A stretch of DNA of 64,000 nt from a virus, in the IMG/VR virus record IMGVR_UViG_3300044639_001309, positions 56,347-120,346 of that record; one strand, 5' to 3'. A program made the position numbers and the translations under genes. Shown here piece by piece: positions 41,788 to 50,659 of the stretch. The number at the start of each line of letters is the position of its first letter. Positions within the stretch are counted from its first letter, which is position 1. Below the pieces are notes generated by a model. That model saw nothing but the letters and a program-made list of their open reading frames with translations, searched no databases and had not been told where the DNA came from.

Positions 41788-42507
41788 TTATTTATACTTG
41801 ATCCAGAACTTCTGCACAACCGGGTCAGTAATTTCATGAGGTTTGGGATTTCCGTGAAAAATAGCAATACGTGTTGTGGGGTCTAACAATGTGCCTGCGC
41901 CTGGTCGACGGTATTTTCTTGTTTTAAAATCAAGTCCTCCGTCCAACAACTGCCAGCGCCAGCTTTTAATTAAATTACTGTCAAAAAACCGTATGTCTCT
42001 TGGGTTTAATATTGCGGACAAATAATCTTGGTCTCCTGGGTATTTTTTTATTACGTCTGACAGATCTTGTGTCAAAAAATCGTTCCAGATGTAGCTAAAT
42101 TTAACTGTGTCCCAAAGCATTAAACTTGAGTTAATTCCTGCCCAATCACGCCATAGGTATTTAAAATCTTTAATTGTCCAAAAATACTTGCTACTATCGC
42201 TCCATAAACAGTCTATGTTTTCAAATATAACGGTGTCAAGATCTAGGTACAACATTCTGCCTTGAAAATGTTCAGGGTTAAAAAGTTGTAACTTGTACCA
42301 CCAACTTTGTCTAGGTCCAGAAACTCCTGGCCAATCTATTAATTCGTGTTTGATAAAAGGTGACGGTACACCACGAGAAGCTTCTGTGTAAACATGAAAC
42401 CGTACGTCCATGCTGACGTTTCTACAGATCATATGGTATAAAGTATCAACATAGGACCAGTTATATTTGTCTCCATGTATCAAACATGCACAGTCAACTG
42501 TGGTCAT
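41788..42507 (-). CDS. Glycosyltransferase (DxD, GT-A-like)
   Basis: The 239-residue protein has GRMLYLDLDTVIFENIDCLW, a strand-DxD motif binding a nucleotide sugar with metal, and later IAIFHGNPKPHE, a His-containing motif typical of GT8-like transferases. It starts with a 4-base overlap with the GT17 gene. Donor and acceptor unknown. Confidence 0.8.
   Translation of the reverse strand: MTTVDCACLIHGDKYNWSYVDTLYHMICRNVSMDVRFHVYTEASRGVPSPFIKHELIDWPGVSGPRQSWWYKLQLFNPEHFQGRMLYLDLDTVIFENIDCLWSDSSKYFWTIKDFKYLWRDWAGINSSLMLWDTVKFSYIWNDFLTQDLSDVIKKYPGDQDYLSAILNPRDIRFFDSNLIKSWRWQLLDGGLDFKTRKYRRPGAGTLLDPTTRIAIFHGNPKPHEITDPVVQKFWIKYK
41789..41796 (-). promoter_or_regulatory. Late promoter TATAAATA
   Basis: The exact T4 late consensus TATAAATA is on the minus strand 21 bases upstream of the ATG at 41767, overlapping the stop codon of the upstream glycosyltransferase gene. 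Confidence 0.75.
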
Positions 42508-43295
42508 AAAGGTGGGTTATGCCAGAAGTGTGGATATTGTTGTAATACTTGTTGTACAGGATCAGGATACACAGTAGGCACAACATGAGTAGTACACTTG
42601 TGATTGATAGCTGATATTGTGTCTAACTGTTTAAAAGCATGTAGTACTTGTTCGGGATCTCTGTGCTGACTTTCAATACAGCTAATCACTTTGTTTTTTA
42701 TTAGATCGTCACTGCCCATCCAGGTCCAATGCCAACCAACTGATTCGTTTATGCCAACACAATGATTGCGGTTTTTTCTTTTGACCACTGCTCGGTCGCC
42801 TTTGTATAAGTCATGTGGTGTTTCAAACATGCGCCGCCTGGCAACTACACTACCTTTCCAGCCACGATCTGCACGTTGATCAACTCGGTACATATACATA
42901 TCAAATCCACAACTCACTGGCCGATTATGTTGATCCATCTGATTAAGAATTTTACTCCACTTGGTTGGATCAATGACTTCGTCAAGGTCTCCGTGAATAA
43001 CAATATCATCCAAACTGCAACTGCTGAGTGCAGTTTTAAATCCTTGTCTCATTGTGGTTTCGCAGATTAGGTTGGTTTGATCAGCAGTCAGTGGTTGTTG
43101 AATTACTTGTATTCTTCCCGGATACTTTTCATTGTACTTTTTCAAATTGTCAGTCAGGTGGTAGGGTTTTTCAATGCCACTGAATGTTCTACTTGCTTCC
43201 AACACTATCCAGCGATCTACATAGTGGTTGGTAATGGCTAGATGTATGTCTAGCATGTCAAATTCGTTGTTAAACAATAAGGTATCGATGATCAT
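42504..43295 (-). CDS. GT17-family glycosyltransferase (beta-1,4-N-acetylglucosaminyltransferase type)
   Basis: The 263-residue protein starts MIIDTLLFNNEFDMLDIHLA and has EASRTFSGIEKPYHL, the GT17 (GnT-III-like) signature. It continues with DIVIHGDLDEVIDP, the metal-binding DxDE region, and GWHWTWMG. Eukaryotic GT17 adds bisecting GlcNAc; many phages and marine bacteria carry related proteins. Acceptor here unknown. Confidence 0.87.
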   Translation of the reverse strand: MIIDTLLFNNEFDMLDIHLAITNHYVDRWIVLEASRTFSGIEKPYHLTDNLKKYNEKYPGRIQVIQQPLTADQTNLICETTMRQGFKTALSSCSLDDIVIHGDLDEVIDPTKWSKILNQMDQHNRPVSCGFDMYMYRVDQRADRGWKGSVVARRRMFETPHDLYKGDRAVVKRKNRNHCVGINESVGWHWTWMGSDDLIKNKVISCIESQHRDPEQVLHAFKQLDTISAINHKCTTHVVPTVYPDPVQQVLQQYPHFWHNPPL

Positions 43296-43296
43296 T

Positions 43297-43935
43297 TTAA
43301 AACTTATAAATTATTTGGTATTCGTCGTATACAGGGTGTTTACCTTTTGACTCAAGGTATTCAACAATCCTACGACCTTTGCCAGTTCTTTGGTTTGTGT
43401 TTTTGAATCTACTGTTGTCATCTATGGCCACAATACATCCAGATTTCAAGTAAGGTTCAATTGCCTTAAATTCGCTTAAATGGTGCTCGGCGCTGTCCAG
43501 ATCATTTTCCCACTTGACGTCCCACGAATCTAAGTAGAACAAATCAACTGTAGATAAATCTGGTTGTTTGCTTAACCAAGTTACGCTGTCACTACAGGTA
43601 ACTGTAAAGTTCTTGGACCGTATTGCGGCTGATGCTGAGGAACATGCACCCGGATCAATATCTACTGACCTTACAGATCCGTTGTGAATGTCCACAAATT
43701 CAGTGAATAATTTTGCACTCTGGCCGTCTTTCCAGTTTCCGGGATTTCGTAGAGTGCCAGTTTCAATTATATGATACTGATCTTGACCGCGTGTTACCAG
43801 TTCAGCAAACATAATGTTAAATCCGTGTGCTCTTTGATATAAGCCATCGACTAACCCTCGCTTTATTGCGCTAACACGTGGGTTTAATAAATTGTAATAG
43901 TTTTTTCGGTAAAACTCTAACCAGTCTTGTTTCAT
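43297..43935 (-). CDS. Class I SAM-dependent methyltransferase-like protein
   Basis: The 212-residue protein has HIIETGTLRNPGNWKDGQSA (motif I-like region), VRSVDIDPGACSSASAAI (motif II acidic end) and VDLFYLDSWDVKWEND with IVAIDDNSRF later. This is the layout of Methyltransf_24-type small-molecule or glycan methyltransferases. It is 1 base from the GT17 gene. Confidence 0.75.
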   Translation of the reverse strand: MKQDWLEFYRKNYYNLLNPRVSAIKRGLVDGLYQRAHGFNIMFAELVTRGQDQYHIIETGTLRNPGNWKDGQSAKLFTEFVDIHNGSVRSVDIDPGACSSASAAIRSKNFTVTCSDSVTWLSKQPDLSTVDLFYLDSWDVKWENDLDSAEHHLSEFKAIEPYLKSGCIVAIDDNSRFKNTNQRTGKGRRIVEYLESKGKHPVYDEYQIIYKF

Positions 43936-43942
43936 TCTTTAT

Positions 43943-44524
43943 TTAAATTAAATTATTACCGGCTGTTGGTTTTGTGACCAACCAACAACGTCCTGATCTG
44001 CGTACTTTTATATTCATTGGTCCAAAAAAGTCCCAAACTGCTTGTTGCACTCCTGGATAACCTTTTGTGTAGTCATCACCACCAAACATGGCACCAGGGC
44101 ACAGTTTTGGCCACCATGCAGTGAGATCTTTTGTTACTGCTTCGTAACTATGTCCAGCATCCACATAACAAAAATCCACAGATTCATCTTTGAATTTTTC
44201 TGCGGCGGCCCAACTCATCATGGTCAACATGGTAATTGAATCTATCACTGGATTGACATTTTTACGGAAAATATTTTCCATGTCCTGTATCACGCCTTGA
44301 TCGTATGCTATGTCAGTTTCGCCCTGCCAGCTGTCTACACAATAGAATTCACCTAGTTTATCTCGATTGATTAACTCAACCACACAATATGCCGCGCTAC
44401 GACCTGTCCATGATCCTAGCTCAACCCATGTGCCTTTTTTAGGAAATTGTTCTAACACCATGTCAAGCATGATTGTGTTTCTAACGCTCATAAATCCGTC
44501 TATGTCTTGATAAAAGTGGTCCAT
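43943..44524 (-). CDS. Class I SAM-dependent methyltransferase
   Basis: The product has 193 residues from ATG 44524 (MDHFYQDIDGFMSVRNTIML); a longer frame up to 44599 would cross the divergent gene. GTWVELGSWTGRSAAYCVVE is motif I, FYCVDSWQG motif II, and VDFCYVDAGHSYEAVTKDLT the catalytic-side loop of Methyltransf_24/TylF-type enzymes. It probably O-methylates a sugar. Confidence 0.85.
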   Translation of the reverse strand: MDHFYQDIDGFMSVRNTIMLDMVLEQFPKKGTWVELGSWTGRSAAYCVVELINRDKLGEFYCVDSWQGETDIAYDQGVIQDMENIFRKNVNPVIDSITMLTMMSWAAAEKFKDESVDFCYVDAGHSYEAVTKDLTAWWPKLCPGAMFGGDDYTKGYPGVQQAVWDFFGPMNIKVRRSGRCWLVTKPTAGNNLI

Positions 44525-44561
44525 ATTATATTTACCATAATATACATAGATAAATATTTCT

Positions 44562-45317
44562 ATGAAAATCGTACTTGTTACAGGTGGGTTTGATCCCATA
44601 CACTCCGGGCACCTTGCTTACTTTAAATCAGCAAAACAACTAGGCGACATATTGATTGTCGGACTCAACTCTGATGAATGGCTTACTCGTAAAAAAGGTA
44701 GGCCTTTTATGCCTATGAGTGAACGTTTTGAACTAATCAGTGCGTTGAGCATTGTTGACGAAGTTGTGGTTTACAACGATGATGACAACTCCAGTTGCAA
44801 TGCAATTGAGTTAATCAAACAACGTTACCCAACTGATACTATTGTGTTTGCCAACGGCGGCGATCGTACCCAGAATAACATTCCAGAAATGGTGTTCGAT
44901 GACGTAGAGTTTGTGTTTGGTGTTGGTGGAGAGGACAAGAAGAATTCTAGTTCATGGATTCTCGAGGATTGGAAGAAGCCCCGGACCTCACGTGCCTGGG
45001 GATACTATCGTGTGTTACACGAAGTAGGCGCAAACACCAAACTCAAAGAACTAACAGTGACGCCCAAGACATGTTTGAGCATGCAACGTCATGATCAACG
45101 TGCAGAGTTTTGGTTTGTTGCTGAAGGTGAAGCCGCAGTTTATACACTAGACTCCAGCAGTGATCACGATCTGGTTGGCACATACGGTCTGCACGAATAT
45201 GTGTTTATCGACAAAGGCCAATGGCACATGCTGTGTAACGAAACCAACCAGCCGTTAAAATTAATTGAAATTCAATACGGTGAGAACTGTATCGAAGAGG
45301 ACATTGAAAGAAAATGA
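44562..45317 (+). CDS. Cytidylyltransferase-like domain fused to a PMI-type cupin
   Basis: The 251-residue protein has an N-terminal nucleotidyltransferase (MKIVLVTGGFDPIHSGHLAY, HxGH at 14-17, and later WILEDW) like RfaE/GmhB-type sugar-phosphate adenylyl- or cytidylyltransferases. The C-terminal half (about 145-250) reads RVLHEVGANTKLKELTVTPK, QRHDQRAEFWFVAEGEAAVY, matching the cupin of type II mannose-6-phosphate isomerases. It could activate a sugar phosphate that its cupin isomerises. A late-like AGATAAATA lies 6 bases before the ATG. Confidence 0.82.
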   Translation: MKIVLVTGGFDPIHSGHLAYFKSAKQLGDILIVGLNSDEWLTRKKGRPFMPMSERFELISALSIVDEVVVYNDDDNSSCNAIELIKQRYPTDTIVFANGGDRTQNNIPEMVFDDVEFVFGVGGEDKKNSSSWILEDWKKPRTSRAWGYYRVLHEVGANTKLKELTVTPKTCLSMQRHDQRAEFWFVAEGEAAVYTLDSSSDHDLVGTYGLHEYVFIDKGQWHMLCNETNQPLKLIEIQYGENCIEEDIERK

Positions 45318-45991
45318 TTCCAATTTTCATAGGATACGATCCTAGAGAAGCAATTGCGTTTCATACCTGTGCTAATAGTATTATTAGGCATGCAACACAA
45401 CCAGTACAGATTATCCCGCTGGCATTAAATTTATTTAAAGACTATAAAGAAACACACACAGATGGTAGCAATCAATTTATCTACAGTCGTTTCCTTGTGC
45501 CGCACTTGATGCAATTTACAGGGTGGGCCATTTTTATAGATGGTGATATGGTTGTGCGTGACGACATTACTAAATTATGGGAATTACAGAACCCCTACAA
45601 GGATGTATTGGTAGTCAAACATGATTATAAAACAAAGATGACTGAGAAATATCTTGGATCAAAAAATGAAGATTATCCTAGAAAAAATTGGAGTAGCGTT
45701 ATCTTGTGGAACTGCGGAAGTTTTCCTAATCGTAAGCTAACCCCAGGATTTATACAGAAAGCCACAGGGGCTGAACTACATCGATTTACCTGGATCGATG
45801 ATGAACGACTTGGCGAACTGCCGCCTGAATGGAATTGGTTGCCCGATGAATACGGGCCAAACCCCGCGGCCAAGCTCTTGCACTATACCTTGGGCACTCC
45901 ATGCTTCCACGAGTTTGCTGACACACCACAAAGTGAAGAGTGGCACAGAGAACGCATACTCACTGAGTATTGTTTACAAAGGACATTATAA
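45314..45991 (+). CDS. Glycosyltransferase, GT8-like
   Basis: The 225-residue protein starts MIPIFIGYDPREAIAFHTCA, a pattern of phage GT8-like enzymes. Its metal-binding motif is FIDGDMVVRDDI, and LHYTLGTPCFHEF is the late His motif. It overlaps the fusion gene by 4 bases and the next by 1 base. Confidence 0.82.
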   Translation: MIPIFIGYDPREAIAFHTCANSIIRHATQPVQIIPLALNLFKDYKETHTDGSNQFIYSRFLVPHLMQFTGWAIFIDGDMVVRDDITKLWELQNPYKDVLVVKHDYKTKMTEKYLGSKNEDYPRKNWSSVILWNCGSFPNRKLTPGFIQKATGAELHRFTWIDDERLGELPPEWNWLPDEYGPNPAAKLLHYTLGTPCFHEFADTPQSEEWHRERILTEYCLQRTL

Positions 45992-46800
45992 TGAGCGAGT
46001 GGTTATTTCTTAGTAAGAACGGCAAAGATGAATATATCAATATGTTTGCCCAAGGATGCGGAGGAAAAATAACCAACTCCGACGACTTTGATTATTATTA
46101 TGATGTAGTAGTTGATGATAGGCCCGTGGTACTGCGTGGGATTTTAAAACACAAAATTATGCGCAGTTGCTGGGAAGATAATAAAACATTCTATTACATG
46201 GACAGCGGCTACTTTGGTAATCAACCAAATGATCAGAATCCGCAAGGGTGGAAGAATTGGCACAGAATTGTAAAAAATGATCTTCAACACAACGAAATAG
46301 TTCCCAGGCCTGATGATAGATGGAAAAAACTTCGAATTCAATTGCACCCAAGAAAATATGGAAAAGTAATAATTGTTGCGGCGCCTGACGAAAAACCCTG
46401 CAAGTTTTATGGAATTGATTTGGAAACCTGGCTCATTGAAACTGTGGCAACTTTAAAAAAATACACAGACCGGCCAATTATTATCAGACAACGTGAGCCA
46501 AAAAGAATAGACCGTGTACAATTGAATCCATTATCTGCTATCTTGGCAAGAGATGTCCATGCATTAGTAACATTTAACAGCGTTGCGGCCACAGAAGCAG
46601 TCATGCAGGGAGTTCCAGCATTTGTGTTGGCTCCATCAAATGCGGCAATGCCGGTTGGCAACACAGATCTCAGCAAGATTGAAACACCCTACTATCCTGA
46701 TAGAGATAAACTCCATGCATGGGCACATCATCTTGCCTATGGGCAGTTTCATGTAGACGAGTTACGAGATGGTACTGCATTTAGGATTTTGACAAAATGA
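45991..46800 (+). CDS. GT-B-like glycan protein, paralogue A
   Basis: The product has 269 residues from ATG 45991 (TAATG overlap). LKKYTDRPIIIRQREPKRID, VTFNSVAATEAVMQGVPAFV and IETPYYPDRDKLHAW form a pattern shared with two other proteins in this island (46797-47759, 50660-51487). Placement of the EA..QGVP motif resembles the nucleotide-sugar side of GT-B or capsule-export glycosyltransferases (KpsC-like). Exact role unknown. Confidence 0.65.
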   Translation: MSEWLFLSKNGKDEYINMFAQGCGGKITNSDDFDYYYDVVVDDRPVVLRGILKHKIMRSCWEDNKTFYYMDSGYFGNQPNDQNPQGWKNWHRIVKNDLQHNEIVPRPDDRWKKLRIQLHPRKYGKVIIVAAPDEKPCKFYGIDLETWLIETVATLKKYTDRPIIIRQREPKRIDRVQLNPLSAILARDVHALVTFNSVAATEAVMQGVPAFVLAPSNAAMPVGNTDLSKIETPYYPDRDKLHAWAHHLAYGQFHVDELRDGTAFRILTK

Positions 46801-47759
46801 AAGTTATAAGTTATCTAGCAACCTTGCCTAAGAAACAAGAGCCCACACCTGAGTCTTTGCAAAAACAAAATAACAAGGCAAATACACTAAGATATTTTAT
46901 CGACGGGGTAATTAACGTCGGGGATGAAGGACAGGTGATTGAAACTATGCAATACGAACCAGCCGATGTTGCAATGATATTGGGCTGGGTTCACGAGAAC
47001 GGTAAAACTGGTGCTCATCTGGCGTTTAGACAAGAAATCATTGATCGTCAAAAAGCCATTGGTGGTAGAACTGTTATTGCAGATAGCAATTTGTTTTTGT
47101 ACAAAAACACTACCAATCCTGGATACTGGTTGCGTTATAGCTACGATGGAGTTTTTCCAACCACTGGCGAGTATTGCGATCATGAACCAGATCCCATCAG
47201 ATGGGAGATTATAAAACAAGCCATTGGTGTTGAACTAAGCCCCTGGCGAAAAAATGGAGACCATATTTTGATTTGTCTTCAACGAGATGGTGGTTGGAGT
47301 ATGGCAGGATGGAATGTGGTTGATTGGGCACTAAATGTCATAACAACATTAAGAAAGTTTACACAAAGAAGTATTCGTATAAGAGCTCACCCTGGAGACA
47401 AACGAGCAAAAAAATACTGCGAGCGTCTACTAAAACTTTGTAGAGGAAGAGCATTGCTTAATGTTCATTTTAGCACCAATGAAAGATTAGAAGATGACCT
47501 TAATCGATGTTGGGCCATGGTTAATCATAACAGTAGTCCTGCAGTTGCATCTGCATTACAGGGCATTCCGGTGTTTGTTACTGATCCGGACCGAAGTCAG
47601 TGCAAAGAAATTGCCAACATTAATCTAGCAAATATAGAAAATCCTATTATGTACGACCGAGAGTCGTGGATAAAACGCATAAGTCAATTCCACTGGAGCC
47701 ATAGTGAACTTAAATCTGGGCATTGCTGGAGACACATGAAAAGATGGGCCAACAAATGA
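46797..47759 (+). CDS. GT-B-like glycan protein, paralogue B
   Basis: The 320-residue protein shares LRKFTQRSIRIRAHPGDKRA, MVNHNSSPAVASALQGIPVF and IENPIMYDRESWI with paralogues A and C. Its extra N-terminal region contains DVAMILGWVHENGK and VIADSNLFLY, reminiscent of the first Rossmann half. Likely a sugar transferase of the surface-glycan pathway. It overlaps neighbours by 4 bases on each side. Confidence 0.65.
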   Translation: MKVISYLATLPKKQEPTPESLQKQNNKANTLRYFIDGVINVGDEGQVIETMQYEPADVAMILGWVHENGKTGAHLAFRQEIIDRQKAIGGRTVIADSNLFLYKNTTNPGYWLRYSYDGVFPTTGEYCDHEPDPIRWEIIKQAIGVELSPWRKNGDHILICLQRDGGWSMAGWNVVDWALNVITTLRKFTQRSIRIRAHPGDKRAKKYCERLLKLCRGRALLNVHFSTNERLEDDLNRCWAMVNHNSSPAVASALQGIPVFVTDPDRSQCKEIANINLANIENPIMYDRESWIKRISQFHWSHSELKSGHCWRHMKRWANK

Positions 47760-48484
47760 TAGAAATTATCACTAGTTTTGATCAACGATATTATGATTTG
47801 ATTGGTAAAGACTGTGTCAACTCCTGGTTGAAACATTGGAACCCATATTATAAACTCACTTGTTATGTTGAGGATTTTTCATTTTCTAATAATTACAGAA
47901 TTAAACAAATTCAATTTGATCAATTAGACAAGGACTATTACGCATTACAACAAGAAGACTTTCATAGAAGTGTTAAAAGATTTGCAAAGAAGGCATATAG
48001 TTTTATCCATGCCATGAATAACACTGACAAACAGTGGATATTATGGATCGACGCAGATGTAATTACGGAAAGTACCATGCCGTGGGATTTTTGGAATAAA
48101 ATTCTTGATCCGTCACATTTATCTTTGTATTTGGGAGTATCATATACCGAAGATAAACAAGGCAATCCAGGCAATTGGTTAGTACCCGAAACTGGGGTGT
48201 TTGCTGTTAATACGCATCATCCAAAATTTAAATTATTTAAATCTGAATACATTCGTAGATATAAGAAAAGAGACTACAAAGATCTCAGACGATTCTATGA
48301 CAATGATGTATTTGGTGCGGCAATCAAATTGTCCAAGGCCGACTGCACTGATCTATGCGCTGACTTTGCTAAACCTTATAAAACACCCATGAGACATACT
48401 GTTCTCGGCCCGTATCTGACTCATCACAAAGCCAAACACAGCAAAGAACACTACAGTCAGACTGGTACCGACGAGGACCAATAA
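47756..48484 (+). CDS. Glycosyltransferase, DxD type
   Basis: The product has 242 residues from ATG 47756, which overlaps the upstream stop (ATGA); in-frame ATGs at 47723 and 47744 lie in that gene. WILWIDADVITESTMPWDFW carries the DxD motif, and GNWLVPETGVFAVNTHHPKF and DNDVFG resemble acceptor-side loops. It ends tail-to-tail with the next gene, overlapping 28 bases. Confidence 0.8.
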   Translation: MIEIITSFDQRYYDLIGKDCVNSWLKHWNPYYKLTCYVEDFSFSNNYRIKQIQFDQLDKDYYALQQEDFHRSVKRFAKKAYSFIHAMNNTDKQWILWIDADVITESTMPWDFWNKILDPSHLSLYLGVSYTEDKQGNPGNWLVPETGVFAVNTHHPKFKLFKSEYIRRYKKRDYKDLRRFYDNDVFGAAIKLSKADCTDLCADFAKPYKTPMRHTVLGPYLTHHKAKHSKEHYSQTGTDEDQ

Positions 48485-49284
48485 GATTCACTTCTAGGAC
48501 GTACCAAATCTTTAAGATTACTACGTCCTACGTCTTTACGCTTGCCTTTAAGATGATCAAGATATGCTCCCCAGGGTGTATTAATCAACGGGTGCCCTTC
48601 GCCCTTGATCAATCCCTTGGACCAATTTAGTTGTTTCCAGTCCGGATGCTTTACCTGTACTTCTTTGCGTGTTTCATCAAATACCCAACAGTCGTTGTAT
48701 TCAGCCATGGTCATAACTCGGTCCGAGTCGTATGCCAACTGGAATTCTTTAAGCCATTCTTGTGTGGTTGAGTTTTTTAAATTCATTGCATACAATCCAC
48801 ATTCTGTAAATTTCTTTTCGCGACCTAAAAACGCCAGGCCTACATCTGGTGTGATTTGTTTGTTGATAAAATCTATTGTGATAGGAGTATGACATACCAT
48901 GTCAGCGTCCATCCAAAACAGTATATCAGCATTGGTATTTTTCGCGGCGTGGCACACAGAATAAATTTTATGACTAAAACGAATTGCATCCCATCTAAAT
49001 CCCAGGCCAGGAGCCTTGCCTTTGTGATCTACAGGACCTGTGGCAACTAAACCGTTGGCTCGTGGATCATTGCCCCAACGCTGTTTAAATGCTACAATCT
49101 CTGGACTCACAGCATGCAGGTCTCTCACATATAAGTTAGGTGCAGATTGGGTAATAGTGCAATCTTCTGTGTAAACATATAGGTCAACTTCTTGAGGCCA
49201 ATTTTGTAAAAATGTATCAATCATGCGGCTAGCATATTTTTGATAACCAGTGGCATGGAATGTTGTTAGTACTGAATATTTCAT
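48457..49284 (-). CDS. Glycosyltransferase, DxD type
   Basis: The 275-residue protein begins MKYSVLTTFHATGYQKYASR. ADILFWMDADMVCHTPITID carries DxD; ECGLYAMNLKNS and INTPWGAYLDHLKGKRKDVG are typical end motifs of phage GT-A proteins. It is the last gene of a minus-strand set with two methyltransferases. Confidence 0.8.
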   Translation of the reverse strand: MKYSVLTTFHATGYQKYASRMIDTFLQNWPQEVDLYVYTEDCTITQSAPNLYVRDLHAVSPEIVAFKQRWGNDPRANGLVATGPVDHKGKAPGLGFRWDAIRFSHKIYSVCHAAKNTNADILFWMDADMVCHTPITIDFINKQITPDVGLAFLGREKKFTECGLYAMNLKNSTTQEWLKEFQLAYDSDRVMTMAEYNDCWVFDETRKEVQVKHPDWKQLNWSKGLIKGEGHPLINTPWGAYLDHLKGKRKDVGRSNLKDLVRPRSESYWSSSVPV

Positions 49285-49997
49285 AGTGTTTGATAAATTT
49301 CTTTTTCTTTATTGTTCCAATACTGGTGATCGGAAATTTGTTGTTTTATAATAGAGGTATCTATCTGATCAAGTGTTTGATTTCTAGGAACATCTAAATT
49401 TATATCAACTCGGTCTGGGTGAAACCAAAATGCGTTTACTGCTCTTGTGTCAAATGTAAAAAACTCATAGCCATATTGTGACCACAAGTCTTTGTACTTT
49501 GACAGTGAACAGCCATAATGAAACTTCCTATTGTATGTGCCTTTTTTCATTGTTTTTTCAACATAAGGAAAACTGGCCCAGTCGTTACCAAAGTTCTTGT
49601 TGATCTCGCAACACACAGTGGCCGGGCAGAATCCTGATTGCAATAGGACTGACGCTACTTCATAATCAAAACTGTCAATGTCTAGGCTAAAAAAGTCCGG
49701 TTGCCAATACTGTTCTGGTATGTATTGTACAACATCGTCTGGAGAAATCATTCTCTGTATTTTAATCAATTGATCTGGCCACCGTTCGATCACGGATGGA
49801 TCCCAGTCCCATCCGTCTATGCCAACACCACAATACCCTTGATGTAGCAAATCCAGAGTCATATTTTGTGTTCCGTCGCCAAAGCCAATCTCTACAAAAG
49901 TTTTTTTTGGGTCAGATATTCCTGCCAACATATATTCAATAATTCCAGTTTCGTCATGTTGACTAAAACCTTGTCGTTCATACGGTAAATGTTTCAT
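49281..49997 (-). CDS. Methyltransferase-like protein (FkbM-related layout)
   Basis: The product has 238 residues from ATG 49997 (ATGA overlap with the upstream gene). TFVEIGFGDGTQNMTLDLLH is motif I, CGVGIDGWDWDPSV motif II, and DFFSLDIDSFDYEVASVLLQ the DxE-like loop of FkbM enzymes. Many phage glycan clusters carry this pair. Substrate unknown. Confidence 0.75.
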   Translation of the reverse strand: MKHLPYERQGFSQHDETGIIEYMLAGISDPKKTFVEIGFGDGTQNMTLDLLHQGYCGVGIDGWDWDPSVIERWPDQLIKIQRMISPDDVVQYIPEQYWQPDFFSLDIDSFDYEVASVLLQSGFCPATVCCEINKNFGNDWASFPYVEKTMKKGTYNRKFHYGCSLSKYKDLWSQYGYEFFTFDTRAVNAFWFHPDRVDINLDVPRNQTLDQIDTSIIKQQISDHQYWNNKEKEIYQTL

Positions 49998-50641
49998 AAT
50001 GGGGTCCAAATTGTGTTGCTCTTACTTTTAACTGGCGCGGATTCATATGGTCCGCATAAATCATTGAGCCATTGCCTGTGTTGATCTCGTTGGCCGTTGT
50101 CCTCAATTAACAACCAAGGTCTGTTCTGACGTATAGTATTGCGACTTCCTTCAAGGACTGCATTTTCAAAACCTTCAACATCAATCTTGATCCAGTCAAC
50201 AGATTGAAAATTGAATCGATCCAGTGTGGTCAACACTCCAGTGTGTTGTTCAAACTCTGGGTTGGGCACAAACTCTGCCACTTGTTTGGTATGCCCACAC
50301 TTGAGAGTTTGTAATTCAAATATTGCTGTCTGATCTCTATCGCCAAGACCCAGGTTATGCAATTCCACATTTTTATAATTTTCTAGATTTTTTTGCAGGA
50401 CTTCGAAGTTTTTAAGCACTGGTTCAAAACATATTACATGTTCAAAATGTTCTGCACTAGGTCTAGCAAATATGCCAATATTGGCGCCAATGTCAATCAT
50501 GGTTCTTTTGCGTGGAATATTTTGAAATACATAATACCTGTAGCGTTGCTGATAATGAACGTCTACAGCATCCTGCAAACGCTCGCTAAAGAATCCATTA
50601 AGAGGTTCGGGAGAATACCAGAGTGAATTGATTTTATACAT
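49994..50641 (-). CDS. FkbM-family methyltransferase
   Basis: The 215-residue protein has TMIDIGANIGIFARPSAEHF (motif I), VICFEPVLKNFEVLQKNLEN (motif II) and VDWIKIDVEGFENAVLEGSR, the FkbM hallmark. It methylates hydroxyl groups, commonly of sugars. Divergent from paralogue C (50660) with 18 bases between starts. Confidence 0.92.
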   Translation of the reverse strand: MYKINSLWYSPEPLNGFFSERLQDAVDVHYQQRYRYYVFQNIPRKRTMIDIGANIGIFARPSAEHFEHVICFEPVLKNFEVLQKNLENYKNVELHNLGLGDRDQTAIFELQTLKCGHTKQVAEFVPNPEFEQHTGVLTTLDRFNFQSVDWIKIDVEGFENAVLEGSRNTIRQNRPWLLIEDNGQRDQHRQWLNDLCGPYESAPVKSKSNTIWTPL

Positions 50642-50659
50642 ATATAACTATTTACACAA

